A stretch of 64,000 bases of DNA from Clostridium_F caseinilyticum (GTDB taxonomy: Bacteria > Bacillota > Clostridia > Clostridiales > Clostridiaceae). The notes under the pieces are model-generated. The model ran no database searches. It saw nothing but the letters and a program-made list of their open reading frames with translations, and had not been told where the DNA came from. The position numbers were made by a program, and so were the translations under genes. This document shows, piece by piece, positions 43,961-52,587 of this stretch. Position 1 is the stretch's first letter, and every line of letters begins with the position of its first letter. The DNA lies in the NCBI RefSeq assembly GCF_046127645.1, contig NZ_CP175919.1, one strand, 5' to 3'.

Positions 43961-44036
43961 AAGGCATTTTCAACCTCTCTATGTTTTATTTGAAGTTTAT
44001 CTATGAAATTTCTTTTGTTATTTTATCCACAAACTT

Positions 44037-44050
44037 TGCACATTTGTGCA
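44037..44050. promoter_or_regulatory. Candidate SorC operator
   Basis: A perfect dyad TGCACATTTGTGCA lies 77 nt before the SorC-type gene. TTGTTG/TTATAT-like promoter elements (about 44085-44115) lie just upstream on the minus strand. SorC-family operators are often such TGCACA-type inverted repeats. The rest of 43961-44308 is AT-rich, with the glmM terminator at its far end. Confidence 0.6.
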
Positions 44051-44234
44051 TTAAGTGAAATTTTGTTTTATTGTTGTATTTATGATATAACAAATTTATT
44101 GTTTTTTCAACAATATATAATCTCCGTTTTTTTGAATAATACTATATTTGTTTCATTTTTCTTTTATTTTTTAATTATTTTGTATTATTTCATTATTTTT
44201 TGAATATTTCATTATTTTAGATTTATTTATAAAA

Positions 44235-44289
44235 AAACATAAGGATAATTTATAATTAACTTCATAATTATAAATTACCCTTATGTTTT
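44235..44289 (-). terminator. Terminator of glmM (possibly bidirectional)
   Basis: A 24-bp-class stem, AAAACATAAGGGTAATTTAT with ATAAATTATCCTTATGTTTT, is followed by TTTTTTAT on the minus strand. Confidence 0.85.
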
Positions 44290-44308
44290 AAAAATATAAT
44301 TAATTTTA

Positions 44309-45658
44309 TTATTTTACTTTATCTTCTATTAGTTTAGCTAAGTCATGTGCCAACTTATCGATTTCTTCTTGATTTTCTCCTTCAAGCATTACTCTTACTA
44401 AAGGTTCTGTACCAGAAGGTCTTATTAAAACTCTTCCTGAACCATCTAAATTTTTTGTAATTTTATCTATTTCAGTTTTTATTTCTTCATCTTTTAAATA
44501 AATATCTTTTTTATCATTAGGAACTTTAGCATTAACTAAAACCTGTGGTAATTCTCTCATTATAGAACATAATTCTGAAAAAGATTTACCGCTTTCCTTT
44601 ACAATATGAGCTAATTGTAGGGCAGTTACAAGACCATCTCCTGTAGTATTATAATCTGAGAATATTATATGTCCTGATTGTTCTCCACCTATTACATAAT
44701 CATTTTTAAGCATTTCTTCTAAAACATATCTATCTCCAACTTTTGTTTTTACAGTATTTATTTCTTCTTTTTTCATAGCTATATCTAATCCAAGATTACT
44801 CATTACAGTAACTACTATCGTATTTTTTTTCAATTTACCTTGTTTTTTTAATTCTTTTCCACAAATGGCTAATAGAAAATCTCCATTTATCAAATTGCCT
44901 TTTTCATCTATTGCTAAACATCTATCAGCATCTCCATCAAAAGCTAGTCCCATATGGCAATTATTTTTAACTACATACTCCATAAGTTCCTCTGGATGTG
45001 TAGAACCACACTTTCTATTTATATTGATACCATCTGGTTTATTATTTATAACATGAACTTCTGCTCTCAATTCTTTAAAAGCTTCTACAGATGTAACATA
45101 TGATGCTCCATTAGCACAATCTAAAGCTACTCTTAATCCTTTTAAATCACCTTTTATAGTTGATTTAGCAAAATCTATGTAATCTTTTATAGCTTCTCCA
45201 TCTTCTTCAATTTTTCTTCCTATATTTTCTCCAATTAATACTGGAACGTCTTTAAAGTTACTTTCTATTAATGCTTGTATATTATCTTCTAATTCGTCAG
45301 ATAATTTATATCCGTTTCTATTAAAAAATTTTATACCATTATATTCTACTGGATTATGTGATGCTGAAATAACAACCCCTGCATCTGCTTTATATTTTCT
45401 AGTTAAATAAGCTATTGCTGGTGTTGGTATTACACCTACACAAATAGCTTCCGCCCCCACAGATAATATACCTGCCACTAAAGCACTCTCTAGCATGTCT
45501 CCTGATATTCTTGTATCCATACCCACAACTATCTTAGGTCTATGTGCTCCTTCTGTTAATATAAAAGCTCCTGCTTTGCCTAATTTATATGCTAAATCTG
45601 ATGTTAGTTCTTTATTAGCTATTCCTCTGACTCCATCTGTTCCGAAAATTCTACCCAT
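44309..45658 (-). CDS. glmM: Phosphoglucosamine mutase
   Basis: 449 aa from the ATG at 45658 (MGRIFGTDGVRG); earlier in-frame starts at 45670 lie inside the AGGAGTG ribosome site. The phosphoserine loop is GVVISASHNPVEYNGIKFF (about 94-112), the Mg loop is DGDADRC (about 240), and RPSGTEPLVRVM lies near the C-terminus. It turns GlcN-6-P (from GlmS) into GlcN-1-P. In many Firmicutes glmM directly follows cdaA-cdaR; here 8.5 kb of fermentation genes lie between them. Confidence 0.97.
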   Translation of the reverse strand: MGRIFGTDGVRGIANKELTSDLAYKLGKAGAFILTEGAHRPKIVVGMDTRISGDMLESALVAGILSVGAEAICVGVIPTPAIAYLTRKYKADAGVVISASHNPVEYNGIKFFNRNGYKLSDELEDNIQALIESNFKDVPVLIGENIGRKIEEDGEAIKDYIDFAKSTIKGDLKGLRVALDCANGASYVTSVEAFKELRAEVHVINNKPDGININRKCGSTHPEELMEYVVKNNCHMGLAFDGDADRCLAIDEKGNLINGDFLLAICGKELKKQGKLKKNTIVVTVMSNLGLDIAMKKEEINTVKTKVGDRYVLEEMLKNDYVIGGEQSGHIIFSDYNTTGDGLVTALQLAHIVKESGKSFSELCSIMRELPQVLVNAKVPNDKKDIYLKDEEIKTEIDKITKNLDGSGRVLIRPSGTEPLVRVMLEGENQEEIDKLAHDLAKLIEDKVK

Positions 45659-45745
45659 GTAATTCATCACTCCTATTTTTTAAATACACATAGATATTAT
45701 ATTATAGTTTACTAATTCTAACAATAGTAAACATAATTGAAAAAT

Positions 45746-45779
45746 ATAAAAAGCCAGTGAGGATATTTCCTTCACTGGC
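45746..45779 (-). terminator. Terminator of the 2-oxoacid oxidoreductase operon
   Basis: GCCAGTGAAGG and CCTCACTGGC form a GC-rich stem followed by TTTTTATA on the minus strand, immediately after the gamma-subunit gene. Confidence 0.92.
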
Positions 45780-45792
45780 AATATTTAACTTA

Positions 45793-46323
45793 CTATTTTA
45801 CGTATTCTTCTCCAACTTTAAGGGCTGCCTTGTTTGATTCAAAGAATTTTTCTTTACCATGGTCTTTTAATGATGCTATTATTTCATCCATAGTAACTAT
45901 TCCTGTTTCTTTTACAAGAGCTCCTAAAAGAATCATATTAGCTATTTTCTTACTGCTTACTTTGTCAGCTTCACTTTGAGCTGGTATAGCTATAACCTTT
46001 ATATCATCTCTCTTTGGCATTCTATCAACTAGATCAGAATCCAATATTATTAGTCCACCTGGAACTACCATGTCCTCAAATTTATCTAGAGAAGGTCTAT
46101 TCATTACAACTACTGTATCTGGTTTAGTTACTATTGGTGATCCAACTGGAGTATCAGATAGAACCACAGAACAGTTAGCTGTACCTCCTCTCATTTCTGG
46201 TCCATAAGATGGTAACCATGAAACTTCCATATTTGCATCCATTCCTGCATAAGCTAAAAATTTACCCATTGATAATATACCTTGGCCTCCAAAACCTGCA
46301 AATATAATTTGTTGTGATGCCAT
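45793..46323 (-). CDS. 2-oxoacid:ferredoxin oxidoreductase, gamma subunit
   Basis: 176 aa. The domain begins IIFAGFGGQGILSMGKFLAYA, and contains YGPEMRGGTANCSVV, both typical of the gamma (catalytic-domain) chain of KOR/VOR enzymes. It completes the four-subunit enzyme encoded by the three preceding genes (1-nt gap to beta). The reaction is oxidative decarboxylation of 2-oxoacids to acyl-CoA with reduction of ferredoxin. The nearby ptb-buk genes favour branched-chain 2-oxoacids over 2-oxoglutarate. Confidence 0.88.
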   Translation of the reverse strand: MASQQIIFAGFGGQGILSMGKFLAYAGMDANMEVSWLPSYGPEMRGGTANCSVVLSDTPVGSPIVTKPDTVVVMNRPSLDKFEDMVVPGGLIILDSDLVDRMPKRDDIKVIAIPAQSEADKVSSKKIANMILLGALVKETGIVTMDEIIASLKDHGKEKFFESNKAALKVGEEYVK

Positions 46324-46324
46324 A

Positions 46325-47074
46325 TTATTTCACCTCCTCAGTTGTATCCTTCTTAACGCCAAGAGGATAGTATGGTATCATGTTGTCTTTTAACCATTCC
46401 ATAGATTCTTGAGGAGTTAATCCCCAGTTAGTTGGACATATTGATAATACTTCTACTAAAGAGAATCCTTTTTTATCTATTTGATTTTGGAAAGCTTTCT
46501 TTATAGCCTTTTTAGCCTTTAATATATTTGGAACTGTATTTACAGCTACTCTTTCTACATAGCAAGCTCCAGTTAAAGTAGATATCATCTCTGCTACTCT
46601 TATTGGGAATCCTGCGTAGCTTGTGTCTCTTCCATAAGGTGTTGTTTCTGTTACTTGGCCTGGTAATGTAGTAGGTGCCATTTGTCCACCTGTCATTCCA
46701 TATATACAGTTATTTACGAATATTGTTGTAATATTTTCTCCTCTAGTTGCAATATGAACTATTTCAGCTGTACCTATTGCAGCTAAATCTCCATCTCCTT
46801 GATAAGTAAACACTACTGCATCTGGATTTGCTCTTTTTATACCTGTTGCAACTGCTGGCGCTCTACCATGAGCAGCCTCAAACATATCACAGGCAAAATA
46901 ATTATATGCTAAAACTGAACATCCAACTGGAGCAACACCTATTGTTTTATCTAATACTCCAAGTTCATCAATTACTTCTCCAACTAATTTATGAATTACA
47001 CCATGAGTACATCCTGGACAATAATGTGTAGGAACGTCCATTAATGCTTTAGGTGGTTGATATACTATAGCCAT
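46325..47074 (-). CDS. 2-oxoacid:ferredoxin oxidoreductase, beta (ThDP) subunit
   Basis: 249 aa. It has THYCPGCTHGVIHKL near the N-terminus and the ThDP/Mg motif GDGDLAAIGTAEIVH...NNCIYGMTGGQMAPTT (about 93-140), the classic beta-subunit pattern. It binds thiamine diphosphate and, with alpha, forms the decarboxylation site. Its start abuts the alpha stop (one-base overlap), so the two are coupled. Confidence 0.92.
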   Translation of the reverse strand: MAIVYQPPKALMDVPTHYCPGCTHGVIHKLVGEVIDELGVLDKTIGVAPVGCSVLAYNYFACDMFEAAHGRAPAVATGIKRANPDAVVFTYQGDGDLAAIGTAEIVHIATRGENITTIFVNNCIYGMTGGQMAPTTLPGQVTETTPYGRDTSYAGFPIRVAEMISTLTGACYVERVAVNTVPNILKAKKAIKKAFQNQIDKKGFSLVEVLSICPTNWGLTPQESMEWLKDNMIPYYPLGVKKDTTEEVK

Positions 47075-48144
47075 TATTTAGCACCTCCTACTATAGATTT
47101 AACTTTTTCTAGGATATCTGATGGATCTGGAACCATTCCACCTGCTCTTCCATAAAAATCTACTGGTTTTCTTCCATTAGATGCTAATTTAACATCATAA
47201 ACCATTTGTCCACAGCTCATTTCTACAGATAGATATCCATGTTTAGTAAGGTCTACAGTTTTTTCAAATGCTTCAAATGGGAAAGGCCATATTGTTATAG
47301 GTCTTATTAATCCTAAATTTAAACCTTCTTCTTTAGCCATTTTTACAACATTTTTGCATATTCTTGAAGTTGTTCCATATGCAACCAATATTAAATCACA
47401 TTCTTTATCACAATTATATAATTCATATTTAACTTCATTTTCTTTTATCTTAGTATACTTTTCTTGTAAATGAATGTTATGTTGTTCTAATATTTCTGGT
47501 TGTAAATACAAGGAGTTTATTATATTATGCTCTTTTCTTCCATGTAATCCATTAGCTGCCCAATCTTTTGCTGGAAATTCTTTAGATGATCTTTCTTTAA
47601 ATTCAACAGGTTCCATCATTTGCCCAAGCATTCCATCGCCCATAATCATACAAGGTGTTCTGTATGTATCAGCTATATCAAATGCATTTTGTATTAAATC
47701 AACCATTTCTTGTATAGAAGCTGGTGCAAATACTGGCATATTAAAATCACCATGACCACTTGCTTTTGTTGCTTGGAAATAATCTGATTGTGCTGGTTGA
47801 ATACTTCCTAGTCCTGGGCCTCCTCTAACTATGTTGATTATAACACATGGTAATTCTGCTGCTGCTATATATGAAAGTCCTTCTGATTTTAAGCTTATTC
47901 CTGGTGAACTTGAAGAAGTCATACATCTAATTCCTGTTCCTGCTGCACCATATACCATATTTACAGCTGATATTTCACTTTCAGCTTGAACGAATGTCTT
48001 TCCTATTTTAGGCATTTTCTTTGACATATAAGCTGCTACTTCTGTTTGTGGAGTAATTGGATATCCAAAGAAACATTCACATCCTGCTTGGATTGCAGCT
48101 TCTCCTATAGCCTCATTACCCTTCATTAAAACTTTTTCACCCAT
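47074..48144 (-). CDS. vorB: 2-oxoacid:ferredoxin oxidoreductase, alpha subunit (VorB-like)
   Basis: 356 aa. The N-terminal LMKGNEAIGEAAIQAGCECFFGYPITPQTEVA and RCMTSSSSPGISLKSEGLSY are typical of alpha subunits of 3-methyl-2-oxobutanoate:ferredoxin oxidoreductase. A C-terminal domain (LILVAYGTTSRICKN...GLIRPITIWPFP) follows. It is separated by 15 nt from the small ferredoxin gene. The substrate (valine-, leucine- or isoleucine-derived 2-oxoacids) is inferred from family and ptb-buk context. Confidence 0.88.
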   Translation of the reverse strand: MGEKVLMKGNEAIGEAAIQAGCECFFGYPITPQTEVAAYMSKKMPKIGKTFVQAESEISAVNMVYGAAGTGIRCMTSSSSPGISLKSEGLSYIAAAELPCVIINIVRGGPGLGSIQPAQSDYFQATKASGHGDFNMPVFAPASIQEMVDLIQNAFDIADTYRTPCMIMGDGMLGQMMEPVEFKERSSKEFPAKDWAANGLHGRKEHNIINSLYLQPEILEQHNIHLQEKYTKIKENEVKYELYNCDKECDLILVAYGTTSRICKNVVKMAKEEGLNLGLIRPITIWPFPFEAFEKTVDLTKHGYLSVEMSCGQMVYDVKLASNGRKPVDFYGRAGGMVPDPSDILEKVKSIVGGAK

Positions 48145-48159
48145 TATAACCCCTCCTTT

Positions 48160-48369
48160 TTACTTTTCTACTGTTATTACACAATCTGGGCATATTCTTG
48201 CACATGATGCACAAGCTATACAATCATCTTTCTTTTCATCAACTATTGTAGCTGCATTATAACCTTTTACATTTAGTTTTTCTGAAAAGCTAATTATTTT
48301 CTTAGGGCACACTTGAATGCAGTGACCACAGCCCTTACATCTTTCTTCCCTAAATATTACTTTTGGCAT
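48160..48369 (-). CDS. 2x[4Fe-4S] ferredoxin-like delta subunit
   Basis: 69 aa with two complete CxxCxxCxxxCP motifs (CKGCGHCIQVCP near 11-22; CIACASCARICP near 50-61). It carries electrons from the 2-oxoacid oxidoreductase to free ferredoxin. First gene of the delta-alpha-beta-gamma set; AAGGAGGGG precedes its ATG. The 100-nt gap upstream may hold a promoter, but the boxes are weak. Confidence 0.92.
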   Translation of the reverse strand: MPKVIFREERCKGCGHCIQVCPKKIISFSEKLNVKGYNAATIVDEKKDDCIACASCARICPDCVITVEK

Positions 48370-48469
48370 TATAACCCCTCCTTAAGTTTTTAATAAGAAT
48401 GCCTTACATGTCTATATTTAGTTTTTATTTATTGATAAATTTTAAGATTTTGACAATTTTTAACACAAA

Positions 48470-49132
48470 TTACCTCCAAGGTGGGCTCATGTATATATCT
48501 ATTGGGAATATTTCTGCATGAACCTTGTCTTTTATATCGCTTACAAAATCTTGTTTACACACAATATATTTATAAGGAAGATTAGTTTTTTTAGAAAGTT
48601 CTAGTACTATTTCATCTCCCTTTAATATATGTTCTACTGTAGTTTCATATGAAAGATTCGTATTTGATATAAGATATTTAACTTTTAATCTAGAAGCAAT
48701 TTCTATAGATTTTATATATTCTTCTGTTTCCTTTTTGTTAGATGTAAGTGGTCTATTATTGTTAACTACAAAATACATATCATATTCTTCTTCATTAAAA
48801 TATTTATTATACTGACCAAGTACTGTTGCTCCTTGATCATCACCACCTATATCCATAACAACTTCATAACTTTTATCATTGAAAACTGCCATAACTTCAC
48901 CAGGAACAACCATTAATTCTGCATTCATAAGTTTAGGATCAGAAGCTATTACTCTTATTCCTAATTTATCAAACTCTTCTTTTAGACTTCTTGAACAAAA
49001 ATATGGATTTACAATATCTATATCTACTAAAGCTACTTTTTTACCTTCCTTAGCTAATTTCATAGCATAATTTATAGCAATTTCTGTTTTCCCACTTCCA
49101 AAATGACCTGTGAAAATATTTATTCTACTCAT
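48470..49132 (-). CDS. P-loop ATPase of unknown function near the VOR genes
   Basis: 220 aa from the ATG at 49132 (MSRINIFTGHFGSGKT), behind GGAGTGATT; the frame opens upstream without a ribosome site. Walker A GHFGSGKTE (about 9-17), then VALVDIDIVNPYFCSRS and a Walker-B-like VVMDIGGDDQGATVLG (about 100-115), place it among MinD/cobyrinic-acid-synthase-like NTPases. A NNNRPLT segment follows. The gene lies between buk and the ferredoxin oxidoreductase genes; a cofactor or Fe-S maturation role for that enzyme is a guess. Confidence 0.75.
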   Translation of the reverse strand: MSRINIFTGHFGSGKTEIAINYAMKLAKEGKKVALVDIDIVNPYFCSRSLKEEFDKLGIRVIASDPKLMNAELMVVPGEVMAVFNDKSYEVVMDIGGDDQGATVLGQYNKYFNEEEYDMYFVVNNNRPLTSNKKETEEYIKSIEIASRLKVKYLISNTNLSYETTVEHILKGDEIVLELSKKTNLPYKYIVCKQDFVSDIKDKVHAEIFPIDIYMSPPWR

Positions 49133-49202
49133 TTTAATCACTCCAAAACAGAGCATTTTCATAGAATGAAACCCTTTTCATATGCTGTAAAAAAATTTTC
49201 AC

Positions 49203-49297
49203 ACTTAATGAAATAGCTCTTTCATTTTTCATCATTAAGTAAATTTATAGATGAATTTGTAACTTCATTATATCACAAAAATCCTTATAGTTGTAAA
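49203..49297 (-). promoter_or_regulatory. Promoter and inverted repeat before the P-loop ATPase gene
   Basis: -10 TATAAT (49267-49272) with TTACAA (49291-49296, 18-bp spacer). About 30 nt downstream is the perfect 9-bp inverted repeat ACTTAATGA...TCATTAAGT (49203-49211 and 49232-49240). The leader is about 130 nt. This suggests a second promoter for the ATPase-VOR part, independent of buk-ptb-buk. Confidence 0.55.
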
Positions 49298-49390
49298 GTA
49301 ATTTTATCTTTTTTTTAATTGTTATAATTTTATCATTGAAATTTTTCTTTATTTTTCTAATTATTCTATTTATATCTACATAACTTACTA

Positions 49391-50467
49391 TTATTTATAT
49401 TCTTTAGCCTCTTCTTCACCTTGTAATACTCTTAATCCACCTTGAGCTAATGCTAATAACTCATCTTCTCCTGGGAATCTAACTACTGGTGCTATAAAGG
49501 ATACCCTCTCTTTTATACCTTCACATATAGCCTTACTATAAGCTATTCCACCTGTTAATAATATAGCATCTACTTTTCCACATAAAACTGCTGCATTTTT
49601 CCCTATTTCTTTTGCTATTTGAAATACAAATGCATCTACAATTAGTTTTGCATCCTTATCTCCTTTTTCAGCGTTTTCTTCAACTTCTCTAAAATCATTT
49701 GTATTTAAATATGCTACTACTCCGCCTTTACCACTTATCTTCTTTTTCATTTCTTCATAAGTGTATTTACCACTGTAACATAACTTTACTAAATCTCCTA
49801 CTGGTAGTCCGCCTGTTCTTTCTGGTGAAAATGGGCCTTCTCCATCTAAAGCATTATTTACATCTACTACTTTTCCTTTTTGGTGAGTTCCTACAGAAGC
49901 TCCTCCACCCATATGAGCAACTATTAAATTAAGTTCATCATATCTTTTGTTATTCTCTTTCGCATATCTTTTAGCAACTGCCTTTTGATTTAATGCATGA
50001 AATATACTTTTTCTTTCTATTTCAGGCATACCTGAGATTCTTGCTATATCTTTCATTTCATCAACAACTACAGGATCTACTATAAACGCAGGTATATTAA
50101 GTCCTTTAGCTATTTCGTTAGCTATTATTCCACCAAGGTTAGATGCATGTTGACCTTGGACTCCTATTTTTAAATCTTCAATCATAGTATCATTTACTTT
50201 ATAAGTTCCACCTTCAATAGGTTTTAAAAGTCCACCTCTACCTACAATAGCATCTAATTCATTTACATCAAATTCTTTTTCTTTTAAAACATTTAATATA
50301 ACTTCTTTTCTAAATTCAAATTGATCAAATATAGTTTTATAGCTTTCAATTTCTTGTGAAGAATGTCTTAATGTTTCTTCTAGTATTTGGTTTTCATCTT
50401 CATATACTCCTATCTTAGTTGATGTTGACCCAGGATTAATTATTAGCAATTTATAACCCATTTTCAA
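49391..50467 (-). CDS. buk: Butyrate kinase (first copy)
   Basis: 358 aa acetate/butyrate kinase family. INPGSTSTKIGVYED at the N-terminus, GRGGLLKPIEGGTY, AHMGGGASVG and LTGGIAYSKA near the C-terminus are diagnostic. It converts butyryl-, isobutyryl- or isovaleryl-phosphate plus ADP to the acid and ATP. It lies 23 nt after ptb, with a second butyrate kinase gene on the other side of ptb. The final position in the operon and the VOR neighbours point to substrate-level phosphorylation from amino acids. Confidence 0.93.
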   Translation of the reverse strand: MKMGYKLLIINPGSTSTKIGVYEDENQILEETLRHSSQEIESYKTIFDQFEFRKEVILNVLKEKEFDVNELDAIVGRGGLLKPIEGGTYKVNDTMIEDLKIGVQGQHASNLGGIIANEIAKGLNIPAFIVDPVVVDEMKDIARISGMPEIERKSIFHALNQKAVAKRYAKENNKRYDELNLIVAHMGGGASVGTHQKGKVVDVNNALDGEGPFSPERTGGLPVGDLVKLCYSGKYTYEEMKKKISGKGGVVAYLNTNDFREVEENAEKGDKDAKLIVDAFVFQIAKEIGKNAAVLCGKVDAILLTGGIAYSKAICEGIKERVSFIAPVVRFPGEDELLALAQGGLRVLQGEEEAKEYK

Positions 50468-50489
50468 TTCCTCCCTAATTTAAAAAAGT

Positions 50490-51401
50490 TTATTTTTTTA
50501 ATTGGCTAGCAACTAATGCTGCTAAAGCTATTGCATTTAATTTTGATTCATGACTATCACTTCTTGAAGTTAATACAACTGGTGCTGATGTTCCCACTAA
50601 TAATCCAGCATTTTTACAATCTGCTGCATAAGTTAATGTCTTATACATTACATTTCCTGCTTCTATATTTGGCATTAAGAATATATTAGCATTACCTGCC
50701 ACTGGACTATTTATACCTTTATGTGCTGCTGCTTCTTCTGATATAGCATTATCTAAAGCTAATGGTCCATCAATTATGCATCCTTTTATTTGTCCTCTAT
50801 CATTCATTTTAGAAAGTGTGGCAGCATCTAGTGTAGCTGGCATTTTAGGATTAACTACCTCTACTGCGCAAATAGGAGCAACTTTTGGGGTTTCAATACC
50901 AATTGAATGTGCCACTGTGACTGCATTTTTAACTATATCAATTTTTTCTTCTAAACCTGGATACATATTAAAGGCTGAATCTGTAATCATTATTAATTTT
51001 TCTAGTTTTTTTACTTCAAATACTGCAATATGAGACATTATTTTTCCTGTTCTTAATCCTATTTCTTTGTTTAAAACAGCTCTTAAAAAATTTGCTGTAT
51101 CTATTAATCCTTTCATAACCATGTCTGCTTTTCCTGATGAAACTATTTCAACAGCTTTTAAAGCAGCTTTTCTGTTATCGTTTTCGGATATTATTTCATA
51201 ATCTTCTAATTTCATGCCTATTTGTTTTGCAATTTCTTCAATTTTTTCTGAATTTCCTACAAGTATTGCATTAACAAGTCCTTGTTCTTTAGCATCTTTT
51301 ATGGCTTCTAATACATGCTTATCTTGAGCAACTGCCACAGATATAGTTCTTTTTTCTTGGCTTTTAGCCTTTTGTAGTATTTCATCAAAACTTTTAATCA
51401 T
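50490..51401 (-). CDS. ptb: Phosphate butyryltransferase
   Basis: 303 aa from the ATG at 51401 (MIKSFDEILQKAK), preceded by AGAGGTG; the frame also runs upstream into buk2. It overlaps the buk2 end by 8 nt. Family features are KGLIDTANFLRAVLNKEIGLR near 118-138, AVEVVNPKMPATLDA and AGNANIFLMPNIEAGN (about 245-260). It swaps CoA for phosphate on acyl-CoAs such as butyryl- or isovaleryl-CoA. Confidence 0.94.
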   Translation of the reverse strand: MIKSFDEILQKAKSQEKRTISVAVAQDKHVLEAIKDAKEQGLVNAILVGNSEKIEEIAKQIGMKLEDYEIISENDNRKAALKAVEIVSSGKADMVMKGLIDTANFLRAVLNKEIGLRTGKIMSHIAVFEVKKLEKLIMITDSAFNMYPGLEEKIDIVKNAVTVAHSIGIETPKVAPICAVEVVNPKMPATLDAATLSKMNDRGQIKGCIIDGPLALDNAISEEAAAHKGINSPVAGNANIFLMPNIEAGNVMYKTLTYAADCKNAGLLVGTSAPVVLTSRSDSHESKLNAIALAALVASQLKK

Positions 51402-52488
51402 TAAAATACACCTCTTCTTCATAAATTTTAGCATTTTCTTCTTTATTTAAAATTCTTATTGCCCCTTCAACTAAAGCTAACATCTCTTCTTCTCCTGGTA
51501 CTAACTCAATTGTCGAGATAAACTCAACTCTCTCTTTTATCCATGTAGTTAGTCTTTTATTATAAGCTAATCCTCCTGTAAGAATTATAGCATCTACGTC
51601 ACCTTTTAGTACTGTTGCCATAGAGCCTATTTCTTTTGCAATTTGATAAGCCATAGTTTCTAAAATAAACTCTGCTTGTTTATTACCTTCCTGAATCATT
51701 TTGTCCACAATTCTTCCATCATTTGTATCTAAATATGATATTAGTCCACCTTTACCCATAAGCTTTTTCTTTAATTCTTTATAACTGTACTTGCTACTAT
51801 AAGCTATTTTTATCAAATCTCCTACGGGTAAACTTCCTGTCCTTTCTGGTGAAAATGGGCCTTCTTCATTAGCATTATTTACATCTAATATTTTCCCATT
51901 TTTAATTGGGCATACTGATATACCTCCACCCAAATGTGCTACTACAAAGGAGCTATTATAAAAATCTTTATTAATCTTCTTACAAACTTTTCTGGTTACA
52001 GCTTTTATGTTTAAAGCATGAACTAGAGATTTTCTTTTTATTTCTGGCATTCCAGATATTCTGGCTTCATCTAATATTTCATCTACTGCTACTGGGTCAA
52101 CTATAAAGGAAGGTATATTTAATTTTTTAGAAATGTCATAGGCTATAACTCCTCCAAGATTAGATGCATGCTGTCCTTGATAACCTATCTTTAAATCTTC
52201 TAGCATTTTTTCTGTTACATTATAAGTACCACCTGGCATAGGCCGTAGGAGTCCGCCTCTACCTACTATAGCAGCGAGCCTGCTTAAATCTACGCCTCTC
52301 TCCTTAAGCCAGTCCATTATTATCTTTTCTCTCATATTTTTTTGTTCATATATTGCGTCATATTTATTTATTTCCTCTAAAGAATGAAATAAATTATCTG
52401 TAATTATAGGGGTTTCTTTATTAAATAAAGCAATTTTAGTAGATGTAGATCCTGGATTAATTACTAATATAAGATCATTACCACTCAT
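51394..52488 (-). CDS. Butyrate kinase (second copy)
   Basis: 364 aa, same family as the gene at 49391-50467 but clearly diverged. INPGSTSTKIALFNKE, GRGGLLRPMPGGTYNVT, AHLGGGISVCPI and LTGGLAYNKRL are present, so it looks active. It is first in buk2-ptb-buk. Two kinases flanking one transferase suggest different acyl-phosphate preferences, for example branched versus straight chains; this is inference. A TTGATA, 17-bp spacer, TAGTAT promoter lies just upstream (about 52515-52545). Confidence 0.92.
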   Translation of the reverse strand: MSGNDLILVINPGSTSTKIALFNKETPIITDNLFHSLEEINKYDAIYEQKNMREKIIMDWLKERGVDLSRLAAIVGRGGLLRPMPGGTYNVTEKMLEDLKIGYQGQHASNLGGVIAYDISKKLNIPSFIVDPVAVDEILDEARISGMPEIKRKSLVHALNIKAVTRKVCKKINKDFYNSSFVVAHLGGGISVCPIKNGKILDVNNANEEGPFSPERTGSLPVGDLIKIAYSSKYSYKELKKKLMGKGGLISYLDTNDGRIVDKMIQEGNKQAEFILETMAYQIAKEIGSMATVLKGDVDAIILTGGLAYNKRLTTWIKERVEFISTIELVPGEEEMLALVEGAIRILNKEENAKIYEEEVYFND

Positions 52489-52587
52489 TTTTAATCTCCT
52501 ATATTCTTATTATTCTTTAGCTTATACTATTCTTTAACTTATATTTTATCAAAATTCATGAACAACGCAATATTTTTTTAAAAGTTT

